A stretch of DNA of 64,000 bases from Candidatus Dormiibacterota bacterium (GCA_036495095.1 DASXNK010000031.1:1-64000); one strand, 5' to 3'; counted from the stretch's first letter, positions 44,404 through 53,681 are shown. Numbers and translations are program-made. The notes: a model not told the origin generated them from the sequence alone.

Positions 44404-45840
44404 TCACTCCAGCCCCGACAGCCCCTCCCGGAGATCCCCCGCCACCGCCCGCCCCGCGGGAAACAGCTGCGCCGCCGCCTGCTGCACCGCCAGAGCCATC
44501 GTCGGATAGGCATGGATGGTCTGCGCCAACCGCCCCGGGAACGCCCCGGTCTGCATCGCCACCGCGAACTCGTGCACCAGCTCCCCCGCCCCCGGCCCGA
44601 TCAGATGCGCCCCCAGCAGAGAACCCCCGCCGAGGTGCCCCACCACCGGCCGTCCACCGGTGATCACCTTCACCAACCCCCGCACCTCGCCCTGGATCAC
44701 CGCCCGGTCCACCGCCGTCAGGGGCAGGACCGCCACGGTCACGTCGTCCCCGTGCAGCCGCCGCGCCTCCGGCTCGGTGAGCCCGAGATGGGCGATCTCC
44801 GGATCGGTGAAGGTCACCCACGGCATCACCCGGTAGTCGGCGCGCCGCCGCTCCCCCAGGGCGGTCCCGGCGGCGATCCGCCCCTGGTACGCGGCGGCGT
44901 GGGTGAACGGATACAGGCCGGTCACATCACCGGCAGCGAGGATCCCCGGGACCGAGGTCCGCATCCGGTCGTCGACCACGATCCCCCGACCCTCCACCCG
45001 CACCCCCGCAGCCAGGAGCCCGAGCCCCTCCACCGCAGGCCGCCGCCCGGTGGCCACCAGCAGGGCGTCGCCCTCCAGGCTGAGCTCCTCGGCGCCGAGC
45101 CGCAGCGTCAGCCGGTGGATGCCCTCCTCGAACGAGGCGGCCTCGACCCGCACCCCGAGCCGGATCCGCACCCCCTCGGCGGCGAGCGCGTCGCCGGCGA
45201 GGCGGGCGATGTCCGGGTCCTCGCGGGGGAGCAGGCGGTCGAGCACGTCGACGACGGTCACCTCGCTGCCCAGCCGGCGGAAGGCCTGGGCCATCTCCAG
45301 CCCGATCGATCCGGCGCCGATCACCAGCAGGTGCCGGGGCTGCTCGGTGAGCTCGAAGAGGGTCTCGTTGGTGAGGTACGGCACCGAGTCGAGGCCCGGC
45401 ACCGGGGGAATCGCCGGCCGGCTCCCGGTGCAGAGCACGATCCGGCCGGCGGCGACCGGCTCGCCGTCGACGCGCAGGTCGGCCGGCGCCGCCAGGGTGG
45501 CCCGGCCGCTGCGGACCGTGATCCCCGCCGTCTCGAGGTGGGCGGCATCCTCGTACCCGGCGATCCGCGCGATCGTATCGCGCACCCGCGCCATCACCCG
45601 GGGGAAGTCGACGGTCACTCCCGTGGCCTCGATGCCGAAGCGCGGCGCCCGGCCGATGGCGTGGGCGTGCCGGGCCGCCTCGATCAGCGACTTCGAGGGC
45701 ACGCAGCCGTTCCAGGTGCACTCGCCGCCCAGGCGGGCAGCCTCCACCAGCACCACCCGGCGGCCGCTCGCCGCCACCACCGCGGCGGCGCTGAGCCCGG
45801 CCGACCCGCCGCCGATCACGGCGACGTCGAAGCCGCTCAT
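44404..45840 (-). CDS. Pyridine nucleotide-disulfide oxidoreductase (Lpd/MerA-like)
   Basis: A 478-residue flavoprotein. FAD motif GGGSAGLSAA near 10, the redox-active disulfide in GGECTWNGCVPSKSL (about 41-46), the NAD motif GAGSIGLEMA near 173 and the C-terminal dimerisation domain with HAYPTMALAVQ. Family members are lipoamide dehydrogenases, mercuric reductases or mycothione/quinone reductases; the terminal His is followed by AYPT, not AHPT, and the usual Lpd Glu is absent, so it is probably not Lpd. ATG at 45840 after GGAGGAG. Substrate unknown. Confidence 0.82.
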   Translation of the reverse strand: MSGFDVAVIGGGSAGLSAAAVVAASGRRVVLVEAARLGGECTWNGCVPSKSLIEAARHAHAIGRAPRFGIEATGVTVDFPRVMARVRDTIARIAGYEDAAHLETAGITVRSGRATLAAPADLRVDGEPVAAGRIVLCTGSRPAIPPVPGLDSVPYLTNETLFELTEQPRHLLVIGAGSIGLEMAQAFRRLGSEVTVVDVLDRLLPREDPDIARLAGDALAAEGVRIRLGVRVEAASFEEGIHRLTLRLGAEELSLEGDALLVATGRRPAVEGLGLLAAGVRVEGRGIVVDDRMRTSVPGILAAGDVTGLYPFTHAAAYQGRIAAGTALGERRRADYRVMPWVTFTDPEIAHLGLTEPEARRLHGDDVTVAVLPLTAVDRAVIQGEVRGLVKVITGGRPVVGHLGGGSLLGAHLIGPGAGELVHEFAVAMQTGAFPGRLAQTIHAYPTMALAVQQAAAQLFPAGRAVAGDLREGLSGLE

Positions 45841-45902
45841 CCGTCGCTCCTCCACACGACCGTGGCCCGCCGTGGTGCCCGAGGGTGGAATGATGGGCTG
45901 CG

Positions 45903-46568
45903 ATGTCCTCCAGCCGTGCCCGCGCCTCCGCCCGTCCCGGCTCCGGCCGCCGCCTCGGCCCCTTCCGCCTGGTCGGCGTGCTCGTCGGCCTCGTCCTGGT
46001 CGGCTTCGGCCTGGCGCTGATCGTGCCGCCGCTCTGGGCCCTGTGGCAGCGGAACAGGGTGGACGACAACGCCCTCAACCAGTGGAACGGGGGCGGCTCC
46101 CAGGCGCTGGTGGGCGGCGGCGCCGCCAACTACGCCGGCCAGTGCGGCACCGGCGACGCGGCGACGAACTACGCCCGGGTCTCCTTCCCCAGCCTCGCCC
46201 AGTACGGCTACGCCGGGGTTGCCGGCGACGGCACCTGGGACCTGCTCCTGCACCGCTCGATGGTCCACTACCAGGGCACCGCGGCTCCGGGCCAGAAGGG
46301 CAACGACATCATCGCCTTCCATCGCGAGCCCGAATACGAGCACATCGACCAGCTCAACGTCGGCGACATCGTCGACGTCCAGGACCGCAGCTGCAAGACC
46401 TGGGCGTACCGGATCACCGGCCGCTGGCAGCTGGCCCCGTCGAAGGTCACCCAGCTGACCTCCACCGACGGCCACGACCTGACGCTGATCACCTGCACCC
46501 CCTTCTGGGTGGACAGCCAGCGGCTGGTCTGGCGGGCCACGCTGGTCACCGGCACGGGCGCGCAGTAG
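45903..46568 (+). CDS. Sortase (class D/E-like)
   Basis: A 221-residue membrane-anchored transpeptidase. An N-terminal helix (about 20-45, VGVLVGLVLVGFGLALIVPP) is followed by a beta-barrel with the sortase active site: His in NDIIAFHREPE, Cys in LTLITCTPF (TLxTC) and Arg in RLVWRATL near the end. It may attach proteins bearing LPXTG-like signals to peptidoglycan. The TPFTG protein at 25142-26248 is a possible substrate but is 20 kb away. No other sorting signal adjoins it. Confidence 0.82.
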   Translation: MSSSRARASARPGSGRRLGPFRLVGVLVGLVLVGFGLALIVPPLWALWQRNRVDDNALNQWNGGGSQALVGGGAANYAGQCGTGDAATNYARVSFPSLAQYGYAGVAGDGTWDLLLHRSMVHYQGTAAPGQKGNDIIAFHREPEYEHIDQLNVGDIVDVQDRSCKTWAYRITGRWQLAPSKVTQLTSTDGHDLTLITCTPFWVDSQRLVWRATLVTGTGAQ

Positions 46569-46576
46569 GGCTCCCC

Positions 46577-47500
46577 CTGAGCTCCAACCGCTGGCTCAGC
46601 TCGCGCTCCGAGGGCGGCGACGAGTACGACCGCCGCCTCGCCGAGCGCCCCACCACCGGTCCCGGCGTCCACGGCGAGGCCGACCTGGTCGCCAGCCTGC
46701 AGCCGGCGACGGTGCTCGACGCCGGTTGCGGCACCGGCCGGGTCGGGATCGAGCTGGCCCGGCGGGGGATCGAGGTGCTGGGCGTCGACATCGACCCGGA
46801 GATGCTCGCCACCGCCCGGCGCAAGGCGCCCGACCTGACCTGGGTCGAGGCCGACCTCGCCCGGGTCGCCCTGCACCGGCCGCCGGGCGAGCTCCGCCGC
46901 TTCGAGGTGGTGGTGCTCGCCGGCAACGTGATGATCTTCCTCGCCCCCGGGAGCGAGGGCGCGGTGGTCGCCAACCTGGCGCGCCACCTCGTCCCCGGCG
47001 GCGCCCTGGTGGCCGGCTTCCAGCTCCAGCCCGGGCGTCTCGGCCTGGCCCGCTACGACCAGCTCTGCGCCGCCGCCGGGCTCCGCCTGGAGCAGCGCTG
47101 GGCGACCTGGGAACGGCATCCGTGGAGCCCGGGCGGTGACTACGCCGTGTCGCTCCACCGCACCGCGTCGCTAGATCGCGCGGAGGTCGCGCACCCGCTG
47201 GCGGGGACCGAAGCGGGGGGCCCGCAGGCCGGCGGCGAGGAGCAGCCGCAGCACCCGGCCGCGGTGGCCGGGGTAGGGCGCGAGCAGCTCGAGCATCTCG
47301 GCGTCGCTCCCCCGCGGCCTGCCGGTGAGCGCGAAGGTCACGGTGTGGGGGAGGTTCCAGTCGCCGAGCGGCACCGCGTCGGCGTCGCCGAGGGCGGCGA
47401 GCGCCACCGAGTTCGCCGTCCAGACCCCCACCCCCGGAACCGCCTGGAGCCGCGCCAGGGCGTCGGCGGCGGCCATGCTCCCCGCCTCCTCCAGCCGTGA
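46577..47500 (+). CDS. Class I SAM methyltransferase without a canonical start
   Basis: The conserved body (about 195 residues) has VLDAGCGTGRVGIELARRG (motif I), VDIDPEML (II), WVEADL (III) and a late YAVSLHR end, all typical of Methyltransf_11/25 proteins. Similarity begins at a CTG (46577, reading LSSNRW...EYDRRL) with no ATG, GTG or TTG nearby, so the start codon is CTG, was lost, or lies inside the sortase gene in another frame. The frame also runs about 110 residues past the normal end, antisense to the glycosylase gene. Substrate unknown. Confidence 0.7.
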   Translation: MSSNRWLSSRSEGGDEYDRRLAERPTTGPGVHGEADLVASLQPATVLDAGCGTGRVGIELARRGIEVLGVDIDPEMLATARRKAPDLTWVEADLARVALHRPPGELRRFEVVVLAGNVMIFLAPGSEGAVVANLARHLVPGGALVAGFQLQPGRLGLARYDQLCAAAGLRLEQRWATWERHPWSPGGDYAVSLHRTASLDRAEVAHPLAGTEAGGPQAGGEEQPQHPAAVAGVGREQLEHLGVAPPRPAGEREGHGVGEVPVAERHRVGVAEGGERHRVRRPDPHPRNRLEPRQGVGGGHAPRLLQP

Positions 47501-48097
47501 CGCCGCCCGGGCGGCGCGGCGGATGGTGTCGCCGCGCTGGCGCTCGATGCCGAGCCGGTGGTAGTCCCAGCTGGGGGTGCCGGCGAGCACCGCGGGGGAG
47601 GGGGGGAGGAGCAGGCCTCCGGGGCCGGGGGCGGGCTCGCCGAGGGCCCGCACCAGCGCCGCGAAGCCGGTCCACGCCTCCTTCCCGCTCACCCGCTGCT
47701 CCACCACGGTGGCGACGAGCGGCTCGAGCACCCCACCGGTGCGGGCGAGGCGCAGCCCCGGCAGCCGGCGGCGCAGCGCCGCCACCAGCCCGCCCGCGGG
47801 GCGGAAGTCCGAGTCGTCGTCGAGCTGGCCGGCGAGCGCGGCCGCGCCCTCGAGCGCCCACGTCGCCCCCGGGCCCCACGCCTCCGCGGTCAGGCCGCCG
47901 TCGCCGGCGCGCAGCCGCAGGGTGGCGGCGCCGAGCGGGGTGCGGGTGGCGCGCCACACCTCCCCGTCGCCGAGCCGCATCGACGGGTCACGCCCGCCCC
48001 GCCAGAGCGGGAACAGGGTGAGCCGGAGGTCGACCGGCAGCCGGGTGCGGAGCAGGGTGCGGAGCGGAGGGGCGGGGGAGGGGTCGACGGCGGTCAT
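47171..48097 (-). CDS. AlkA-type DNA-3-methyladenine glycosylase
   Basis: A 308-residue DNA-repair enzyme of the HhH-GPD superfamily, with an N-terminal AlkA_N-like domain and a helix-hairpin-helix (LQAVPGVGVWTANSVALAALGDADAV, positions about 217-242) followed by GDWNLPH carrying the catalytic Asp. It removes alkylated bases by flipping. ATG at 48097; an upstream M at 48130 would add 11 Arg-rich residues. It overlaps the C-terminal read-on of the methyltransferase frame antiparallel. Confidence 0.83.
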   Translation of the reverse strand: MTAVDPSPAPPLRTLLRTRLPVDLRLTLFPLWRGGRDPSMRLGDGEVWRATRTPLGAATLRLRAGDGGLTAEAWGPGATWALEGAAALAGQLDDDSDFRPAGGLVAALRRRLPGLRLARTGGVLEPLVATVVEQRVSGKEAWTGFAALVRALGEPAPGPGGLLLPPSPAVLAGTPSWDYHRLGIERQRGDTIRRAARAASRLEEAGSMAAADALARLQAVPGVGVWTANSVALAALGDADAVPLGDWNLPHTVTFALTGRPRGSDAEMLELLAPYPGHRGRVLRLLLAAGLRAPRFGPRQRVRDLRAI

Positions 48098-48242
48098 CGC
48101 CCGCCATCGTGGCAGCCGGCGCGGCCTCACGGTACGTGTCCTGAATTGGCGGCGCAGGAAAGTGCACGGACCCGCGTTGCACGAGGTGCAGCCATGTCAC
48201 AGGATCCACACCGGATCTTTTGCGGGCTGGGCGGAGCATCGC

Positions 48243-48497
48243 ATGGTGAGTGCGGCCATCCCGTCCCGTGGCCGCCCTCCCGCCGCGTGGGACGGTCGAG
48301 GCACCACGGTGACCAGCTGGAACTGTCCCAAATGCGGCCGGTGGCACGACCTCAGGGCGTGCGACGAGGGGGTGGCGCTGGAGCGCTTCGCCCAGCTTCT
48401 CGAGCTTGCGACCGAGACCGACGAGGCCAGCAGGGCCGCCGACGAGGATCTGCGCCGCTACCTCGGACGCACCCGGGGAGAGCGTCCCGCCGCCTGA
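48243..48497 (+). CDS. Small zinc-ribbon/helical protein
   Basis: An 84-residue protein. TSWNCPKCGRWHDLRAC gives a CxxC and a later Cys able to bind zinc; a long charged helix with a final RRYLGRTRGE follows. ATG at 48243 (GGAG eight bases upstream) or GTG at 48309 (GAGG ten bases upstream). It is convergent with the zinc-ribbon membrane gene 16 bp away. Function unknown. Confidence 0.5.
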   Translation: MVSAAIPSRGRPPAAWDGRGTTVTSWNCPKCGRWHDLRACDEGVALERFAQLLELATETDEASRAADEDLRRYLGRTRGERPAA

Positions 48498-48513
48498 GCG
48501 GAGGGAGCCTGAA

Positions 48514-48759
48514 TCAGGAGCGGAGGTAGGTGAGCACCACCAGGATGCCCATCGCCAGCGAGACCAGGAGCAGCACCACCATGCCCGGCCAGAACAGGTC
48601 GCGGCCGGTGCGGCCCACGTAGCTCTCGCCGCCCGGGGCCTGCCAGTCGCAGAGCGGGCAGCGCCCCTCGGTGTAGCGGGGGGTGAACACCCACTGGTCG
48701 ACCGGGCAGATCGCCTGAGGGTCGCTGTGGCGGCGCAGCCGTGCCATGGCCAAGCTCAT
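48514..48759 (-). CDS. Zinc-ribbon single-pass membrane protein
   Basis: An 81-residue protein. CPVDQWVFTPRYTEGRCPLCDW at about 18-39 is a likely zinc ribbon, and a C-terminal membrane helix (about 58-80) ends in TYLRS. The ATG at 48759 overlaps the upstream stop (ATGA), with GAGG nine bases before it, so it is translated together with the secreted protein and the transporter operon. Function unknown. Confidence 0.65.
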   Translation of the reverse strand: MSLAMARLRRHSDPQAICPVDQWVFTPRYTEGRCPLCDWQAPGGESYVGRTGRDLFWPGMVVLLLVSLAMGILVVLTYLRS

Positions 48760-50234
48760 GCTGCCGTCCTCGCCGCCCGCCACCACCACAGGCTCACCGC
48801 GGCGCCGATCACCAGCGCCTGCCACATGAAGTAGAGCAGCAGCAGCCAGAGCGGCTTCTGCCGGGTCACCCCGGTGGCCACCATGCTCGGGGCCAGGCCG
48901 CTGCGCGCCCCGGTGGCGCCGCGCGGGGTCGAGCCCGAGCTCGAGCCCGAGAGGGACGACGCGCCCCCGCCCGTGCTCCCGCTCAGGCTGCCCGTGCCCG
49001 CTCCGAGGGAGGAGCCCCCGGTGGACGAGCCGGACTGGCCGGTGCTCGCCAGCGCCGTCCCCGTCCCCGGCGACAGCGGCAGCAGCGGCAGCAGCTCGGG
49101 CAGCGGCGCCGCCGGCACCGCGAGCGAGTCGGCGAAGACCTCGCCGACGGTGTGCTCGACGAACTGGGTGGGCACGCCGGGCGCGGTCGCCGGCTGCTGG
49201 ACGTCGACGTGGATGCCGGTGGCGTCCACGGTCACCTGGTTGCCCGAGGAGGTCACCGCCGGAGCCACCGCGCGGAGGGTCAGCCCGCCCTTGGCGAGTG
49301 CGGTGTTGAGCTGCTCGGTCGCCTGCTGGAGCTGGTCGAGGGGCACCACCGCGCCGCCCCCCGGGCTGACCCCGCCCGAGCCCACGCTCACCGGCATGCC
49401 GCCCACGGTCACCTGGCCGAGGTCGACGGTCGAGGTCTGGTGGGGGGTGCCGGCGTTGGTGACCGAGACGCTGACGTGGATGTTGCGGATGAGCACGCTG
49501 CCGCCCCCGAAGGAGGCGCTCCCGACCCGCGCGTCCCCGCTGTCGACGAGGCCGGTGGCCGGGTCGATCACGACCGAGGCGCTGCTGGTGCCGGCGAGGA
49601 CGCCGTCGGGCTCGGCCGCGTCGGGATGGACGGCCGGATACGCCAGCGCCGCCGCCGGGGTGAGGAAGCGCGCCCGCCAGGCCTGCAGGGCGGCGTCGAG
49701 CGCGGCGAGCTGGGCGCCGCGCCCGGCGCTCTGCCCGCCCGGCGCGGGAGGACCTGCGGGGACGCCACCGCCGGCCATCGTCGCGGTGGCCGTCGCGGCC
49801 CCGGGGACGGCGGTGACATGGGCGTATGGACCGCCCGGCGAGCCGAACGTGTCGGCGGTGTTGTCGGCCTTGGGGTAGCGCGCCTCGGCGTACTGCGGCT
49901 GCTGCTTGCTCGCCGTGCCCGCGACGGTCTGCGCCCCCGGCCCGGTGTCGAGCGGGGTCGCGGTGCCCTCGGCGAAGGGGGAGTTGTCGACGTGGGCGTG
50001 GGAGAGCGGCACCCAGCTGTCGATGGCGCCGCTCTTGAAGTTGGGGAAGATGCCGCTGCCGACGGCCACGTGGTCGGCGCCGGCGTTGACGGTGCCGTTG
50101 GCCACGCCGAGGCCGACCGCCGCCCGCACCGGGCTGGCCCCGCTGCCCAGCCCGGCGGCGGCGCCCAGGGCGACGGTGCCGGCCAGCGCCGCGATCACCA
50201 CGCCTCGCATCGTCCTCATCCCCATGGTCCTCAT
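48756..50234 (-). CDS. Secreted/membrane-anchored protein of the leftward ABC operon
   Basis: A 492-residue exported protein. A signal sequence (about 8-38) precedes a Val/Gly/Thr-rich extracellular body with repeated short beta segments (HVAVGSGIFPNF, TVDLGQVTVGGMPVSVGSGG, VTVDATGIHVDVQQPA), then a Ser/Gly-rich linker (about 400-455) and a C-terminal membrane helix (LLLLYFMWQALVIGAA) with a basic end. No known domain recognised. Start ATG at 50234 has GGAGG eight to nine bases upstream and overlaps the LivF stop (ATGA). Position suggests a surface partner of the importer. Confidence 0.72.
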   Translation of the reverse strand: MRTMGMRTMRGVVIAALAGTVALGAAAGLGSGASPVRAAVGLGVANGTVNAGADHVAVGSGIFPNFKSGAIDSWVPLSHAHVDNSPFAEGTATPLDTGPGAQTVAGTASKQQPQYAEARYPKADNTADTFGSPGGPYAHVTAVPGAATATATMAGGGVPAGPPAPGGQSAGRGAQLAALDAALQAWRARFLTPAAALAYPAVHPDAAEPDGVLAGTSSASVVIDPATGLVDSGDARVGSASFGGGSVLIRNIHVSVSVTNAGTPHQTSTVDLGQVTVGGMPVSVGSGGVSPGGGAVVPLDQLQQATEQLNTALAKGGLTLRAVAPAVTSSGNQVTVDATGIHVDVQQPATAPGVPTQFVEHTVGEVFADSLAVPAAPLPELLPLLPLSPGTGTALASTGQSGSSTGGSSLGAGTGSLSGSTGGGASSLSGSSSGSTPRGATGARSGLAPSMVATGVTRQKPLWLLLLYFMWQALVIGAAVSLWWWRAARTAA

Positions 50235-50986
50235 CCCCGAGATCCTCCCACCCCTGCGGGCGCGCCCGCATCACCGAGATAGGAGCCGCGCACGAAGGAC
50301 TCGTCGGCGGCCAGGGCCGCGGCGCTCCCCACGTAGCTGAGCTCGCCCTTCTCGAGCACGTAGGCGCGCGAGGCGAGGGCGAGGGCGCGGCTCACGAACT
50401 GCTCGACCAGGAGCAGCGATGTGCCCCGGGCGGGCAGCGTCGCCACCAGCGCGAAGAGGGCGTCGACCACCGTCGGGGCCAGGCCCTGGGACATCTCGTC
50501 GACCATCAGCAGCCGCGGCCTGTGGATCAGCCCGCGGGCGAGGGCGAGCATCTGCTGCTCGCCGCCGCTGAGGTGCCGGGCCGCCTGGCCGCGCCGTCGG
50601 GCCAGCGAGGGAAAGGTCGTGTACATCTCGTCGAGCGTGCCCGCGACCTCGCGCCGCGGCACCCCGGCCATGCTGGCGGCGAGGCGCAGCGTCTCCTCGA
50701 CCTCGAGGGAGGGGAAGACCCCGCGCCCCTCGGGGATGTGGACGATGCCGAGGCGGGCGAGCCGCTGCGCGGGCAGGCCGCTCACGGTCTCGCCGCCCAG
50801 GCTGACGCTCCCCGCCATCAGCGGGATCATCCCCGAGACTGCGCGCAGGGTGGTGGTCTTGCCCGCCCCGTTGGCGCCGAGCAGGGCGACGATCTCGCCC
50901 TCGCCGACCTCGAGGTCGACCTGGAAGAGCACCGGGATGCCGCCGTACCCGGCGCGCAGGCCGCGGACGCTGAGGAGCGGCGTCAT
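50231..50986 (-). CDS. livF: Branched-chain-type ABC importer ATPase (LivF-like), leftward system
   Basis: A 251-residue ATPase. Walker A GANGAGKTT near 36, signature LSGGEQQM near 138 and Walker B RLLMVDEMSQGL near 158, with the H-loop region (LLLVEQFVSRA) near 190. In family members LivF pairs with LivG to power uptake of branched amino acids, amides, urea or aromatic acids. The ATG at 50986 overlaps the LivG stop (ATGA); its own stop overlaps the start of the secreted-protein gene. Confidence 0.92.
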   Translation of the reverse strand: MTPLLSVRGLRAGYGGIPVLFQVDLEVGEGEIVALLGANGAGKTTTLRAVSGMIPLMAGSVSLGGETVSGLPAQRLARLGIVHIPEGRGVFPSLEVEETLRLAASMAGVPRREVAGTLDEMYTTFPSLARRRGQAARHLSGGEQQMLALARGLIHRPRLLMVDEMSQGLAPTVVDALFALVATLPARGTSLLLVEQFVSRALALASRAYVLEKGELSYVGSAAALAADESFVRGSYLGDAGAPAGVGGSRG

Positions 50987-51753
50987 GCCGCGCTCTCGCC
51001 GAGGTAGGCGCGGACCACGGTGGGGTCCTCGCGGATGCGCTCCGGGGGCCCCTCGGCGATCAGCCGCCCGTAGTCGAGCACGGCGATGTCGTCGCACACG
51101 CGCATCACCAGCGACATGTCGTGGTCGACCAGCAGCATGGTGGTGCCGAAGCGCTCGCGGATGCGGTTCAGCACCCCGGCGAGCTCGGCGGTCTCGCGCG
51201 AGTCGAGGCCGGCGGCGGGCTCGTCGAGGAGCAGCAGGGTGGGGCGCAGCGCCAGGGCACGGCCCAGCTCGACCCGGCGCTGGATGCCGATCGCCAGGTC
51301 GCCCCCGGGGATGCCGGCGACCTCGGCGATCCCGAGGAAGTGGAGCAGGGCGCGGGCGCGCTCGTCGGCGCGGTGCTCCTCGAAGCGCGCCCGGGGCAGG
51401 CGCAGGGCGTCAGCGATCAGGCCCCGCCGGGCGGCGGCGTCGACCGGCACCATCAGGTTCTCCAGCACGGTGAGCTCGCGGAAGAGCTCGAGGGTCTGGA
51501 AGGTGCGGGCGATGCCGAGGCGGGCGCGGCGGTGCGGCGCCAGGCCGTGGAGGTCGCGCCCGGCGTAGCGGATGTGCCCGCCGTCGACCCGGAGCACGCC
51601 GCAGACGCAGTTGAACAGCGAGGTCTTGCCCGCGCCGTTGGGCCCGATCAGCCCCTTGATCTGGCCCCGCTCCACCCGGAAGGAGACGTCGGAGAGGGCC
51701 TGCACGCCGCCGTAGCGCTTGGAGACGCCGTCGATCTGCAGGAGAACGGTCAT
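50983..51753 (-). CDS. livG: ABC importer ATPase (LivG-like), leftward system
   Basis: A 256-residue ATPase. Walker A GPNGAGKTS near 39, a LivG-type YAGRDLHGLAPHRRARLGIARTFQ segment (quoted in part), a degenerate signature LAIGIQRRVEL in place of LSxGQ, and Walker B LLLLDEPAAGLD. The C-terminal LivG tail VVRAYLGE is kept. It partners LivF and the LivH/LivM permeases. Starts at ATG 51753, two bases after the LivM stop. Confidence 0.92.
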   Translation of the reverse strand: MTVLLQIDGVSKRYGGVQALSDVSFRVERGQIKGLIGPNGAGKTSLFNCVCGVLRVDGGHIRYAGRDLHGLAPHRRARLGIARTFQTLELFRELTVLENLMVPVDAAARRGLIADALRLPRARFEEHRADERARALLHFLGIAEVAGIPGGDLAIGIQRRVELGRALALRPTLLLLDEPAAGLDSRETAELAGVLNRIRERFGTTMLLVDHDMSLVMRVCDDIAVLDYGRLIAEGPPERIREDPTVVRAYLGESAA

Positions 51754-51755
51754 TC

Positions 51756-52763
51756 TCAGGCCACCCTGGCGACGGGGTCGCGCCGGCGGCGTCCGGAGAG
51801 CAGCCGGCCGAGCCGCGCGATGTCGTGCCGGGTGCGCACCACCGCCCCCTCGGGCACCAGCACCAGCTGGAGGATGAGGGTGCCGCCGATGAGCAGGGGG
51901 AACCAGGTGGAGGAGACCGAGATGCCGCTCAGCACCTCGGGGCCGAAGACGGTGGCGATGCCGGCGGCGGGGGCCGCGGCGATGGCGCTCACCCCCATCA
52001 CGGTGGCGAGCGCGGTGAGCTGCACGGAGTGGAGGAAGTCGTAGGAGCCGGGGCTCACCGAGCCGATCCGCACCGCGAGCAGGGCGCCGGCGAGCCCGGC
52101 GATCCCCGCGGAGAGCCCGAAGGCGGCGAGCTTCCAGGCGGTGACGTCCAGGCCCACGGTGGCGGCGGCGAGCTCGGAGTCGCGCACCGCGCGCAGCACC
52201 CGGCCCGCCTTCCCGCGGCGGAGGTTCCACACCAGCACCACCGCGACGCAGAGGATGGCCAGGGCGAACAGGTAGTACGCGTACGAGCCGGTGAGGGGGG
52301 CGCCGAGCAGCGACGGCCGGGTGGGGTGCCAGGGGACGGCGCCGCCGCTGAATCCGTCCCAGGTGCCGGTGACCAGCAGGAACCGGTCGGTGAAGAGCGC
52401 CACCGCCACGGTGAGCACCGCGAGCAGCAGGCCCGAGAGGCGCAGCGCGGGGATGCCGACCAGCACCCCGGCGAGCACCGCCACCGCGACCGCGACCGGC
52501 AGCGCCAGCCAGAACGACCAGCCGTGACCGTCCATCAGCGACCCCACCGTGAAGGCGCCCATGGCGGCGAAGGAGTACTGGCAGAAGGAGATCTGCCCGA
52601 CGAAGCCGGTGAGCACCACCACCGAGAGCACCAGGAGGGCGATGATCACGGCGTCGGAGTCGAGCCCGCGCTGGAAGTCGGACTCGAGGGCGGGGAGCAG
52701 CGCCACCGCGGCCACCAGCGCGGCGAGGCCGAGCCGCCGGTTGCGCGACACCGCCCCGGTCAT
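51756..52763 (-). CDS. livM: ABC importer permease (LivM-like), leftward system
   Basis: A 335-residue permease with about nine membrane helices. The Q-I-S-F-C-Q motif (GQISFCQYSFAAMGAF), the LRDSELAAATVGLDV-like coupling helix (VRDSELAAATVGLDVTAWK) and the MGVSAIAAAPAAGIATVFGPEVL end are LivM features. Start ATG at 52763 overlaps the LivH stop (ATGA). Acts with LivH as the membrane channel. Confidence 0.9.
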   Translation of the reverse strand: MTGAVSRNRRLGLAALVAAVALLPALESDFQRGLDSDAVIIALLVLSVVVLTGFVGQISFCQYSFAAMGAFTVGSLMDGHGWSFWLALPVAVAVAVLAGVLVGIPALRLSGLLLAVLTVAVALFTDRFLLVTGTWDGFSGGAVPWHPTRPSLLGAPLTGSYAYYLFALAILCVAVVLVWNLRRGKAGRVLRAVRDSELAAATVGLDVTAWKLAAFGLSAGIAGLAGALLAVRIGSVSPGSYDFLHSVQLTALATVMGVSAIAAAPAAGIATVFGPEVLSGISVSSTWFPLLIGGTLILQLVLVPEGAVVRTRHDIARLGRLLSGRRRRDPVARVA

Positions 52764-53677
52764 CCGCGTCCCCGTGATGCGGCCAGCCCCGGCCGGAACA
52801 CCACCGCGAGGGTGATCAGCGCCAGGACGAAGGTGCTCAGCTCGCTGAGCCCGGCCTGGGTGAAGAAGGCCTTGGGGTAGTACTGCACCAGTCCCAGCAG
52901 GATCGCCCCGACGACGGTGAGGGGGAGGTTGGTGAGGCGCCCGATCAGCGCGGCGGTGAAGGCGTCGATCACCAGCACGGTGAGCGAGTAGGTGTCGAAG
53001 TTGAGCAGCGGGGTGATCAGCACCCCGGCGACCGCGGCCATCGCCGAGCCGATCATCCAGGAGGCCGCCGAGACCCGGTCGACGTCGATGCCCCAGAGCC
53101 GGGCCGCCTGGGGGTCGTCGGCGACGGCGCGCATCTGCGCCCCCAGCGAGGTCCAGCGCAGCAGCGCCGAGGTGCCCAGGGAGAGCCCGATCGCGACCAG
53201 GAAGATGGTGAGCTGGTCGAATCCCACCACCACGTTGGTGAGCGGCACGGTGAACCCGTTGCTGCCCACCAGCTGCACCGGGCGGTGGTAGCCGGTGGAG
53301 CCCCAGATGATGCCCGCCGCGGTCTGCAGCACCAGCAGCCAGGCGATCGTCACCGCCACCTTGGTCAGCGGTGGCCGTCCGGTGAGCGGCCGGATGGTGA
53401 GGAACTCGATGACGAATCCCAGCAGGGCGCCGGTGGCGACGGCCGCGAGCAGGCCGATCAGCGAGGGGATCCCGGCGACCACGGAGACCTGGTAGGCGAC
53501 GAAGGTGGAGAACATCGCCACCGCCCCGTGGGCGAAGTTCAGCACCCCGGAGACCCGGTAGATCAGCACCAGCCCGGTCGCGGCGAGCGCGTAGACGCCG
53601 CCCAGGGTGAGCCCGATGACCGTGTAGCTGGGCAGCAGCGAGAAGCCGGACAACGACGCGATCACAGACGGGGACAC
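52760..53677 (-). CDS. livH: ABC importer permease (LivH-like), leftward system
   Basis: A 305-residue permease with about eight helices: GLTLGGVYALAATGLVLIYR, NFAHGAVAMFSTF and the coupling segment MRAVADDPQAARLWGIDV near 195. GTG at 53677 (or 53665), 4 bp after the binding-protein stop; no clear Shine-Dalgarno, so it probably depends on upstream translation. Confidence 0.9.
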   Translation of the reverse strand: MSPSVIASLSGFSLLPSYTVIGLTLGGVYALAATGLVLIYRVSGVLNFAHGAVAMFSTFVAYQVSVVAGIPSLIGLLAAVATGALLGFVIEFLTIRPLTGRPPLTKVAVTIAWLLVLQTAAGIIWGSTGYHRPVQLVGSNGFTVPLTNVVVGFDQLTIFLVAIGLSLGTSALLRWTSLGAQMRAVADDPQAARLWGIDVDRVSAASWMIGSAMAAVAGVLITPLLNFDTYSLTVLVIDAFTAALIGRLTNLPLTVVGAILLGLVQYYPKAFFTQAGLSELSTFVLALITLAVVFRPGLAASRGRG

Positions 53678-53681
53678 GCGG

